Assembly: GCA_001931905.2 (NCBI GenBank)
Contig: MSJI02000885.1
Coordinates: 150,218 to 214,217, forward strand
Length of the DNA stretch: 64,000 bases
DNA from: Cladosporium sp. IMV 00045
Taxonomy: Eukaryota > Ascomycota > Dothideomycetes > Cladosporiales > Cladosporiaceae
Direction of reading: 5' to 3'
The notes beneath the pieces were generated by a model. The model made no database searches, had not been told where the DNA came from, and saw only the letters and a program-made list of their open reading frames with translations. The number at the start of each line of letters is the position of its first letter. Positions within the stretch are counted from its first letter, which is position 1. The position numbers were made by a program, and so were the translations under genes. Of the stretch, positions 21,777 through 32,800 are shown piece by piece.

Positions 21777-23387
21777 TCAAAGGATTTCCTCACCTTCGTA
21801 ATCTTCATCGCGGCCCATCGGCGTATCGTCCTGGACAAGGTCCTCTTCCCGGTAGAGAGGCGCGTTGAAGGGCACGTATGCATCATCGTCGTGAGCCTGC
21901 CTGAGCTCTGGATCCGTGGCGATCTTGTTCTGGAGCCAGCGCTGGAGATTGGCGAGGATTTTGCTGGCTTTCTTCTCGTCGTATCCGTGGCGAATGCGGA
22001 GCTCGGCCTCTCTCCAGTGAAAATGCTTGTTGCGTTTGTTTGCCTTGTGGGGTTGGAGGTGTGTACGGAAATGGTCGCACGCATTGTCAGATCGCCCGAT
22101 CTTCTTCACACAGTCGGGCAGCACACACGGGTATGGCCGGTCGGTGCTGTGACTGCCCATGTGGCGCTTCAGGTGCTCGCTTCGTTGAAATGCAGCACGA
22201 CAAATCGTGCCATCCCCTTTGAACTGGCCGCAAAGGAATGGCTTCTTGCTGGAAGAAGATTGGCCGATTTGCACGAGCTGATCATTCTCAAATGCTATCG
22301 ATTCGCTCTCGAGTGTAATGGTCACTCCATTGCCACGAATGATCCTCTCCTGGGCACGTGGAGTTTTGCGTGAACGCTTCGCGGATCTCCGGCTACGTAA
22401 TCTGGTCCTACTTGGCCTTGAAGTAGGTGTCGAAGCTGGACTGGTGTTGTGGTCCTCCTCGCAGATCAAGACGTAACCGTCAGCCTCGGCGCAGTGATCA
22501 ACCTCTGGACTTGGAGTTCGAAGTTCTTCCCACGAAGAAGCCATGCTGGAGTCAAAGCTCGTCGACATCTCTTGCGGGCTGGAACTGATGCTCCCATTCG
22601 TTGACCAGTGATTGCTCTCAGGGTACCACTGCACCAGTAACGGCTCGATGATGGTCGGGGACTGTGTGCATGTTGTCTGCGTCGAATGGTACGGAAAGCC
22701 AGACCCAGTGGCTACATTGTCAGCCAGCGAGCAGGCAGTACAATCGTATATCTGTGGATGCGGATTGATATGGTGGCCCGCAGGTAAGCCATGGCAGATC
22801 GGAAACAAGGTCGTCTGGAGGCCCGCTGGATGTTGCAGAAAGCTGTCGTCGTGAGCCTGCTGGTCATGCCATACGGGCTCCGAAAGCTCAGCACCCAAGT
22901 AACTCCCATAGTGATCTGGAACGCTTGGGACTGTTGGATGACCCGACCATGAGGTTTGTTGACTCATGTCACAATTGGCCTGGCCCTCGAGGTTGAGATG
23001 AACCATGTCCTGGGACAGCTGATTGTTGTTGATTTGATTGCCTATGAGCGGCGTATTGAGATCCAGTTTGATGTGCTCATCCGAGTAGGATGGAACAGCA
23101 TGACGTGCGTTTTCCGGCATGCTGCGACTTGGAGTCGAAGGTAAGGAGAATGTCGGTCCAGTTGACACTACTGAATAAGGCATTTCAGAGTACGACAACC
23201 ACGCCAAAGACGGTCGACGACTCTCATGTGCAGACTGTGGCGGCGTGAGCCAGCCGGCACATTGCAACGCCGTAGCAGTCTTGGACACAGACTCCTTTGA
23301 ATCGCCGGACAGAATAGGCTCCTTGGTATCGATAGACAAGGCCGTCATACCACGGCTATGCCGATGAGGGGTTGATGATGCTGACAT
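21777..23387 (-). CDS. C2H2 transcription factor with paired fingers (BrlA-like arrangement)
   Basis: One frame of 536 residues from the first in-frame ATG; the frame extends 24 codons upstream without an ATG. The first 330 residues are Ser/Thr/Pro/His-rich and disordered, like an activation region, and a basic Arg/Ser/Lys patch at about 340-350 could be a nuclear localisation signal. Two adjacent C2H2 fingers follow: C386, C396, H409, H413 (wide C-x9-C, then QRSEHLKRH) and C421, C426, H439, H443 (RSDNACDHFRTH). The EHLKRH and RSDN signatures with a short linker recall conidiation regulator BrlA and related fungal factors, but overall similarity beyond the fingers is not established. A conserved helix (KASKILANLQRWLQNKI) lies behind the fingers and the C-terminus is acidic. 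The target genes cannot be inferred. Confidence 0.8.
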   Translation of the reverse strand: MSASSTPHRHSRGMTALSIDTKEPILSGDSKESVSKTATALQCAGWLTPPQSAHESRRPSLAWLSYSEMPYSVVSTGPTFSLPSTPSRSMPENARHAVPSYSDEHIKLDLNTPLIGNQINNNQLSQDMVHLNLEGQANCDMSQQTSWSGHPTVPSVPDHYGSYLGAELSEPVWHDQQAHDDSFLQHPAGLQTTLFPICHGLPAGHHINPHPQIYDCTACSLADNVATGSGFPYHSTQTTCTQSPTIIEPLLVQWYPESNHWSTNGSISSSPQEMSTSFDSSMASSWEELRTPSPEVDHCAEADGYVLICEEDHNTSPASTPTSRPSRTRLRSRRSAKRSRKTPRAQERIIRGNGVTITLESESIAFENDQLVQIGQSSSSKKPFLCGQFKGDGTICRAAFQRSEHLKRHMGSHSTDRPYPCVLPDCVKKIGRSDNACDHFRTHLQPHKANKRNKHFHWREAELRIRHGYDEKKASKILANLQRWLQNKIATDPELRQAHDDDAYVPFNAPLYREEDLVQDDTPMGRDEDYEGEEIL

Positions 23388-26300
23388 TTCAGAACAAGAA
23401 ACTGCGAAATTATCAGTCGCCGACAAGATAATCTGCACCACATTCGAGCCTGGACTCACACGACAAATTACCTCCTAGAGATATATGTCAGGAACTTTTT
23501 ATTTGCTTCGGAAAATAGTGAAGGCTCGAGTCGGGTTGCGGAGACGTTCATTTGGGCAGCCGGATGGCTTGTGGCTTTTCAAGTCGAGTCTCCCTCACCC
23601 GAACAAGCATCTTGAGAATAGGGGAAAATTCTTTACTAACCGTTGTGGAACATATTTCCGACCGCCCGACCAGGTACTGAAATAGTCGATTGCGTAGGTC
23701 GCAAGTCAGGGCCCGCCAGGGGGGTGAAGGGCGTCGAATAGTCACTGGAGTGGTCAATACAGTCGAGACCCACGCGAGTATGCCAGGAACGGCACCTACC
23801 GAGTTTCTCGACACCGTAACTAGGCCGGCGCTGGGCACCAGTAGGGACGGTTTAATTTTCCAATAGCTGTCTGGATTGTTCTCGACAGCAAGGGGAAGGG
23901 TGTAGGGGTCGTCAGAGCAGCTACAACGAACTGCAAAGAGAACAAGATAGTGGTGTCCGAAGCAAAAGGGACCTTGCAGAGGAATAAGTATTTGTGCGGC
24001 GGACGCAGCTCGTAGGTACTCGCCTTGCAGTCTTCCACCAACGTCCCGCCAGTCTGGATCAACAAAGATGGTGGCCTGCCTAATATGTCTTCGACCTCCA
24101 TCGCGATGTCAGCCCCAAGGAACGCCTCCGAGTTCAGGAATGCAACCCTCAACTCACCACGCCGAACCAGCGCGCGAGCAAACCCTCGCCACTGCCCTGA
24201 AGAACGGTCTTGGAGGGAGATCCTATCGACTTTAAGGATTGCGGTTACCAGCAGCATGCGTATTGCGAGCAACAGCATCCAGGCCTATCTGATGCAACTG
24301 TTTTGATCATCCCCCCGCTCGGAGCGGTCTACGGAATGCTACCTCAACCCCATACTGCGCATCTGCTTGTGTGCGGTGCACAGACGGTATGGTATTGGGG
24401 ACGGCGTCACAAATCGATTGGACGTTGCCTCTGAACTCGCGGTCACGGGTCGCTTCATCTTTCCGAAAGCTCCGAGTCCCTTCGCCAAGGGTAAGGACGC
24501 AGTCTGTATGCGCAACATTACACAAGGGTGGCCCCGAGAGGGTCTTTTTCATCGAAGCTCGATCAAGGCTGCCGCTGAGGTGGCTTGTTTTTGATAGCCA
24601 CTTCGAGCCCTATGGGCAAATCGAAGGCGCTTTTGCGGGTGATTGCAGTGGGCTGCATGTTCTGATGCCATTTTCCGACCGGTCAGCTGGAGCACATGCA
24701 CGAGACAGCATGTCAATTTATCTGTGACCATGCAGCCATCCGAACGACGTCTCTCTTGTCAGGTCGCTCGTCGACATATCAGATTGACCACCTACATCAC
24801 CAGAGTGATGTGTTGTCAATTCTTTGCTGAGCCTCAAACCATTCTGTCTAGACCTGGTATTTGGGGGTGGACATTGCTCACGTCCACGACAGCAAGCAGA
24901 GTGACAGGGAACATCGCAGTTCTCTGCGAAGTCTTTGCAAGCCGAACAACTCGACGCGACCCATGCTTAATGGCACAGTTTGATCGACAGCATCTCGTAC
25001 TAGTGTGCGGCAAGTACCAAAGTATTTCACAGCAGAGAGCAGACGCTTCTCGCTTCCGACTTTTTTTTTCTTTTCTTGTTTGTTGCGAACAACTCTGCAC
25101 ATCTTACTATCGAGCATTGTAGTACTGACGTCCACACCCTCTCGCGCGAAACCGGCGTAGCCAGCTGGACCCGGTGCCACCTCGCCACCGCGAACCGTTC
25201 GAAGCAAAGGGAATCAACAAAAGAGTATACCACTTGTCAGCCGCCCAAACAATGGTTCTGAAGCCAACACAGCATCAGGCGCGTTCCTGATCTCCATGCC
25301 GTGCCGGGACCCAGCGCGCATCTGCGCCACCGCACGCTTTTCCATCCAAACATCTTGACAAGCGCACATCCTTGTCCCTAAACAATCCTCATGCCAGAAG
25401 CCAGCCCGTCTGCGGGGGGTTGGCCTCTTCGGCCAGACGATATGCAGGCACGAACCCGCCTTGACGGGCATGCATCGTAGGCTTGTGTCCCTCCGCTTTT
25501 CTCGGTCCTCCAGTCTGCTACCTCGATGCAGGTGCAGTCCCGCAGCTACCTCCTATAGCTCGCATCGCAGAGGAGAAAACTGCCGCGTCTCTTGCATCTT
25601 TGCCACGGACAACCCAGATGGACGTCGGATAGCTACAGCAGCGGTAGCGGCAGCCGTGCGATGACTTGCATCATGCAACCTTGCAATCGACGGCCATTCG
25701 CCCTTGCACATAGCCGTCGCTACTGGACTGGTCACGCCACGATAATCCAAGACTAGAAGATGTTGACGTTGTTTTCACCAGGCGTTGTACAGAGACACCT
25801 ACTTCGACTTAGCCGTGCCGTGCGAGTGCTCCTCGACATGCAAGATGCACTCGACCCTACGGCCCGCTCAGGAACACAGCCAATTCCATTCCTGCCCGCG
25901 TTCAAAATGTATGCTTGACCAGGGTCAGAAATGCGGGCGACGAGATGGTGGGACCGTGAGACTTTCTTCAACGGTCGAGGTTGTTGTTTGTGCAAGGGTG
26001 AGTAGTGTGCGTAATCTTTGAAATGATTGAAGAGTTGAAAGCCCTCTCTTCCAAAAGGCTGTCGGTCCTGGGATCCGGACTGTAAATCTGTATTATCCCA
26101 AACAGGTGAGCTTGGCCCCTCTCGATCCTTGGGCACGTTACTCCCTAGCTCGATCGCTACCTGGATCTGACACGAAACGACTTCCAGGAATCGGGGATTT
26201 TCCAGCAGTGCACAGATCTGTGAGAGGCTGCGTCGTCTGTTCGACTAAGCGCGGCTTTGGCGTCCGCTCATCGCCTGAGTTGACTCGTTACTATCAACGT

Positions 26301-27778
26301 CAGAGCTCGACAGGATGGCTCCTTGAACTTTCGATGGCCACTACCTGACTGCTCGACTGGCTCGTCAGAGGATACAACAGGCGCTTGGGCTAACTTTGGT
26401 GCTGTGTCACTGTTTTGACAGCGTGGTGCTTCAATCGACCAGACGTTCATCCCATGGTTCAAGACTCCAGTCGTGTGACATGTGAGGTCGCTGGCGGGTT
26501 TGTCTTTGCCCTGGGATAAGCGAATTATCAAGCTTGGATTTTGACGAAGCTTGCAGTCAACAACTTGCGAGCCGTACCAAATGGAAACATCCGGCGAATC
26601 TGTGCGCGACGTCAAGAAACTACTGAGCCAGCGATTGGACTGGAAACATAGCGACACCTTCGGCCAAGACGCGCCTGCGTCCCAAGAGGACGCCTAAGCA
26701 TGCGCGATCGCTTTGGAAGACCATGGCTGTGATGGTATACGAGGTCAAGCGCTCTCATTCTCTCACCAAGGTATCTCCCTTCTTTTCAGCTGACACTATC
26801 CTTCACCCGAACATCTCTATACTATACAGTATCAACTCCATGCCTACAGTTTGACCATGTTCACGGCACGGATAAGGCGGATTGCGCAAGCGTGCCTGCA
26901 GCGCGGCATTGGCGGCTACTGCAGAACAATCTCAGCAGACTTCTAGTCCTCTCCACTCCTGTCAGGTACTGTACATCAAACATGTACCAAAAGCCGCCCT
27001 GTCGAAGGGTCAGACGCGGGAGATGTTGGAGCAGTCCTCGAGTACCGTCAACCCCAGTGATAATATACACAAGACAGCAACATGGCCAAAACCCAGCGTC
27101 AACCGCATTCTGCTGACTTCTCCGCGCCCCAAGCCATTCTGCTCTGGGGAAAGTTGGAGATTTTGCTGGGATGCAATGCACGCCAGGCCGTTGGAGTCGC
27201 CGAGAGTATCGCCGCCCCACGTCCCGGCCTGTCATGTCTCGATCTCCGATGTTCTCGCCCTCACAACTGACTTCGCCGCCGTCTTCCGCCACGCGAGGAT
27301 CTTCCGTCATTTTCTCGCGCTGGGGGTTGAAGGCGAGGAGTATACATAATCAAGTGTAGCACTGAGACACAAGTCTATTTCAAAGCCGTTCACTACTTCA
27401 ATCTTCATCTCATCTCTCTCTCGCCCACGCCAACACGTGCCAACTATCCTATCTCTATCGACTTCCCCACATCGCCGTCCGTTCTCGTCTCGGCACCAAG
27501 CCTCCTCGGAAACCAGGTATCATCGGCCGCCAATTCCGTCATCCTTCCACCTTTTAGAGGGGAAAGCCCTCAAAGGGCCTTGAACCGCCAACTTCCGTCT
27601 TCTGTTCTGTTGTGCTGCGCCGTACCACTCTCGCTTCTACTGTTCTTACGCGCCCGGCAACCATCCCTCTCTTCTCCGCCCATTTTACCCACCGACTTGT
27701 ACATATCTGGACGGGATCAGCACGAAGCATTATTCATTCTCCCCTGCACTTGGCCACGAAACGCACGCCTAGACTACA
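23388..27778. other. gene-poor stretch
   Basis: About 4.4 kb with no gene I can support. Several frames of 60-160 codons exist. The most protein-like is minus 23820-24278, which holds a plausible 44-nt intron with a TTTGCAG acceptor, but it matches no family I recognise. The last 400 bp before 27779 are CT-rich and probably hold the promoter and leader of the next gene. Confidence 0.45.
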
Positions 27779-28592
27779 ATGGCCATCCGACAACGAGCCA
27801 AGGCCTTCTTCAGGCGCAACCGCAACAAAGACGACACCCTCTCCAAAACCGATTCTTCAGACTCCTACGAGACATGGCCCAGCAATGTCTACAAACCAGG
27901 CGAGCCCATGCCGCGGCCCAAATACCGCCAGCCGCCAAAGAAGGAGCACAAGGAGCACCTCGAATCCTTCAGCTTTGCCGACGCCTGGCGACGCAAGAGC
28001 TTCCAGAGCCAATACTCGCCCATGGGCACCCGAGCACCCAGCAGACTGCCTAGTGCGGCTCCCAGTAGGCGCAGCAGCTGGTACAGCCGCAAGAAGAGCA
28101 TGACATACTCCCGAAGCGGCAGCGTCACCAGCGTCGACACCCACAAAAGCTTCGGCGACGGACAAAAGAGCAAGACGCCCAGTCGGGCGCCTTCGCAGAG
28201 AAGCGTGAAGGCTCCTCTGAGCCGCGGTCCTTCTCAAAGAGATACCAGGCGTGAATACGCGGCGAGAGCGACACGCCTGAGTACTGAAGTTGAGGAGGAC
28301 GGAGACGACGATGTCTTCAATGGTGAGCATTCATGTCAATACTAGTGACCACCTTACTGACTTCAAACCAGTCGGCATGTCTCGCGTACATTCCCACGAA
28401 CGGCACCCCACCTCGCGCCCACGCTCGTTCATCGAAAACACAAAGGGCGGGCACCTCGGCGTACCTCCAAACCAGGACCTCACCGGCCACCGCGACTCAA
28501 TCCAAGCGCACGACCATCAACCGTTCACCGAGCAGGAACTCGCACTTGCTCTCAAACGCTCGCATCTGGCTCCCCCAGTCCAAGCATACTAG
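27779..28592 (+). CDS. small basic Ser/Arg-rich fungal protein, unknown function
   Basis: Two exons (27779-28322 and 28372-28592) join to 254 residues. The donor is GTGAGC and the acceptor CAG, and the join reads VFNVGMSRVHSHERH. The N-terminus MAIRQRAKAFFRRNRNK is strongly basic and amphipathic and could bind membrane or nucleic acid. A conserved-looking YETWPSNVYKPGEPMPRPKY segment follows. The middle is Ser/Arg-rich with several S-R-x-P-S repeats, as in kinase-regulated cytoskeletal or septum proteins. The C-terminal exon ends with FTEQELALALKRSHLAPP. There is no enzyme motif, signal peptide or membrane helix. The role is unknown and I infer only a structural or scaffolding character. Confidence 0.75.
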
Positions 28593-29832
28593 ACCACCTG
28601 CTGCATCTATCTGTGCATGAATGGTGCCGCATTTGCACATACACCATCAACTTTGACACTTCCGGCGCGGCGCAACTTTTGATTTTACGGGATTTCGTAC
28701 TGGTTTGGGATTTGCATCTGGCGTGTCTGGTTTTCGGTCTTTTCTTCTAAACTTTATAGGCGCTCTAATGGTCCCGCCAATGTAAATCAACAGGGATCCT
28801 GTTGGGCCGATTCTGGTTTTTCTTGAGTTGTGGAAAATAGACACACTGTGTGGCGTTTGTTGTTACTGGGAAATTGCATGCTGGAGCGACTGATTATTTA
28901 CCGGGGCAGTGTAGTATTAGCACTCCTGCTAGAAGGCCCGTAGAGGCTATGAATATATATGAACGTAACATTATCCAAATCACCTTTTCTTTGCAATGGC
29001 TCCGTGTCACGTCTATTCGTCCTAAACATAGCCTTATTTCTCCTCGGAGGAGTCAATTCTTGCGACCTTTTCCTGCACTTCGTCCTCCATTATGGAGGCC
29101 TCATATCTTCCCATCTCCATCCATGTGCCCATCAACTGCACAACATCGTCACGATCAGCGCTCTCCAAACGACATCGCGTGCTCGCCTCACCCATGCGAA
29201 CTCCAACACACGGAAGAACATTAATAACCCCGGGAATTGCGTGCGGGGTACATGAAGACCAACAGCCGAGAGAATGTTCTGAGCATGAAGGGTTTTATGC
29301 AAGTCCAAGGTTTATAATCGCGGTTGCTGAAATCCCGGTGCATAATTTGGAGGTATTATTAAGTCGATGAGACTCTTAGGCGATTAGCCGTTTTTCTGGA
29401 AGCTCTCTAGGCCGTTTCTCTGCGTTTTAATTTGTTGATTGTTGACGGGTCGACTGGTGAGCGGGTGAGTTCGGATCTGATAGGACACCTAATGGTGATG
29501 GCGTTGCTGTGGTATCTCCGCTCGGGTCAAACGGCATGCTCTTGTGCTATTTACGAGCGAAATTGAATAATCTCGTTCATACAACTGTGACAGAATCAAA
29601 TTGTGCCGATTTTCTGCATGATACGTGGTTCATACCTGCGATCACGAAGGGAGCGACCGGACTATGTTAAAGCCAAAAAAGCACCAAAAGCATTTCGAAT
29701 TCGATTGTCCATGTACGCGAGTAGCCACAATGAATGTATCTATTAATATCGGTCAGAGAATCGTCATTTCATTGACAAGACAGCATGGCAATACACGTGG
29801 TAGGTTTCGGCCGTCAGTCGATACAAACATCG
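28593..29832. other. convergent intergenic region
   Basis: 1.2 kb of mostly A/T-richer sequence between convergent genes. No coding frame or repeat could be supported. Confidence 0.5.
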
Positions 29833-32800
29833 TCAGTCAGGCTGGTCTTTAATCTGCAACTGTCCCATTGACGCGTTGATCGCACGCTGAGTTGACAAGA
29901 AGTCTTCCCGTATCGCAGCCATTTCCAGAGCCATCTTGCTCCTCCGCGAATCAGACTCAGCAGCGGCTTCGATTTCCTGCATGTTGCGTCTATGCTGCGT
30001 TTCAGTTCTTTCTTCCTTCTCTTTCAAGAAAGACCTCTCCAGCTTGATCTCATGCTCCCTCCCGGTATGGCGCATTTCGATCTGTCGGCTTTGGTGCTTT
30101 AGAGAGACTTTGTTCTCATGCTCCTGTGCCGTCTATCGCATCAGAATTCGTTGCTTGTCGTGTTCTGTAACTTGTCGATGTTGATTCTCGGTATCCTTCA
30201 GCCTTTCGCTTGCACGCTCACGATCATGCTCCGGCGTGAGAGCGTGCTTCTGCTGTACGTCTTCAAGTTCCACAGCGGTACTATGCCTTTGTTGAGTGAG
30301 TCGCTTCTGATGTTGACTTTCTTCGATCTCAGCCTTTCTCTGCTCCTCCCTTTTATCTGCCTCCTGCCGGGCCAATCTTTGCCGTTCACGTTCTCTCTCT
30401 TGCTCTTGCGACAGGGCGTGCTTTTGCTGGATGGCTTCCAGCTCTACCGCTGTGCTTTGCCGTTGGCGGGCAAGTCGCTGTCGATGCCTTTCCTCTTCCA
30501 GTTCGTCCTGCTCCTTCTCTCGTTGCCTTTCCACGTGGGCGACAAGGATATGCCGAGGCATCCCCGTGGCGCCTTGAGGCTGGTCATCATGGCGGACAAA
30601 GTAACGGTCCTCGCACCTTTTCTGTCGAATAATCGTGAGCAGCTCGTCAGCATACCTTTGACCGTGGTGCTGGTTCGCTTTCCATAGGCCGTACCGAAGA
30701 TACATGGTCGCTGAGAAGCAGCAGCCCTGCTCGTCTTCGTACAAGTTGTGGTCAGCATTGATTTCTTTCCGCTCATCAGTGTCCAGCAGAGCTTTTACCG
30801 CCTGTACGGCACATGAGTTGTCGAGAGCGCAAAACAACGCTGACTTCCCTTCGTACTTTACAGCGGGTGAAGCACCTGCTTCACGTAGCACGTTTACAAC
30901 TGCCGTCAAGTGACGACCCTGTTCAGGTGTGTCTACGTAGCTTTTCAGCATTGCTTCCAGCAAAGCACTTCTGCCTTCGTGCAGAGAACTGGAGAAGTCT
31001 GGATGGTGACATGTTTTGCACAGAAACTCCACGGCAGTAACATCAAGGTTCCTGGCGGCTTCGTGGAGACTTCCATCATTGAGTGGCGAGCCGGCATTGT
31101 TCAGTTTCTTCAGGAGCCGAGTGTTGCTTTGCGAGCTCGCATAAAAAGCAGCACTTTTTCCAGAGGCATCGCGAGCACCGAGGTCAGGTGCCGTTTGCAT
31201 GGACAAGAGATATTCCAGCAGATCATCTCTTCTCTGACAGGCGATCATCAAGACGCTGGTGTTTGAGGACTGACTTGTCGCTAGGATGTCGACTAAAAAG
31301 AAAAGTTAGGATCATTCGTGCATGATAGACTTGGACGACTCACATTCATGATACTGCATCAACTCACTGATGACAGATACAGAGAGCCTTCCAGGGTGGT
31401 GGATTGACCATACTAGCGGCGGGATGACTTCCTCGCCTGTGTCTTCATGTAATGTGGCAGACATAATCCTTGGCATCCTCAACCCACTGGCAAGTAACTT
31501 CCTGGCGACCAATAAGCCACAAGGGTAGTGTTGAAGTGCCAACAGCACAGGATTCGTATTCGTGTTATCTTGGGTCTCTGCGTTTTCGGTTCCGGCACCT
31601 GCGGAGATGCATGCGTCGAGTAATTCGACAAGGCTTTCTTCGCTAAACTCAGCTTGAATGACTTTTACCATGACACCGCGAATGGTCGCTGGCGAGGCAC
31701 CAGCATGAAGCAGCTGTAAGAATAGATCGTTCGGTTGATGTCGACTTGAAAGGTAGAGGGCCTCTCCATCAAAACCATTGACGCTACAGCCTTTCAGCGG
31801 CAGTTGGGTGATAAAGTCGCGCGACAGATGATCTCGACTATCGAATTGACAGCACACAAGAGGGTTTGATCTCGAACATCTTGCCGGACATCTTGGTCAA
31901 GAAGAAACATCGCGGAAATTCTTGTCGCCTCTGTTCGCAAGGGCGATTGCTGATCGAGAATCTTACCGAGCAAAATTGTGAGCAAGAACGAGCTGTCCTC
32001 GACTCCTGCTGCGATCTTTAGCATCGTCACATCTCCGCGCAAAGTTGCCTGTCCAAGACTTTGAATGACTTTCACGCCGCGCTCATCGATGTGTTCTAAC
32101 AAGAGCTTGACGACCTTGTGATCTTTCTCTGCGATTGCTTGACATGTCGCCGCTTCCAGTCGATTGCTCCAAGGCCGTCCAGCTACCTAGGATCATGGCG
32201 AGGGGTTCTGGCTTGTTGAATGCATCCAAGATCATACACGCTGAAACCAAAGCGTCGAAAGTGGACTTGCGCGGCGCGACATTCGCCTCAAGAAGACGCT
32301 GCAACGGTCTCATCTTGTGCTGTTGCAGGCATTCTACCATGCACTTTCCGTTTTCGTGATTGACAGATGCACCATTTTCAAGCAGGAAATCAATGTAATC
32401 CAAGTTCCCATCGTATGCGTCGACAAGTTCCACGAGCGCTTCATGGATACCATCTGGCGACTTAGACGTGGCTGGAAGGAGTTGCTTGAAGATCTGATGC
32501 CGCACTGTAAGGGCGGAGACAGACCTTGCATTGTCGAACAGACGGGACAATACCAAGTCACTCGGTGGTGCCGACAGAAGTGTCTCGAGTAGTCTTAGTG
32601 AACCGCTGGCGAGAGCTCTTCTGAGGACTTCGCCATCATTGTATTCTGTCTTAGCCCCTTTCCAAAGGAGCCATTTGAGCCATTTCAAAGCATTCGGTGA
32701 GGTAGTTGGATTGTTCAGCCGCCTCCGACTGATCCGACGTTATACCACGTACTGCATCGCTCAATGCTTGATCCAGATCCTGCTGATCGAATGCGGCTTC

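Noticed and set aside
23820..24278. Possible exon with a 44-nt intron (acceptor TTTGCAG)
   Set aside because: No start, no partner exon and no recognised family; too little to call a gene.
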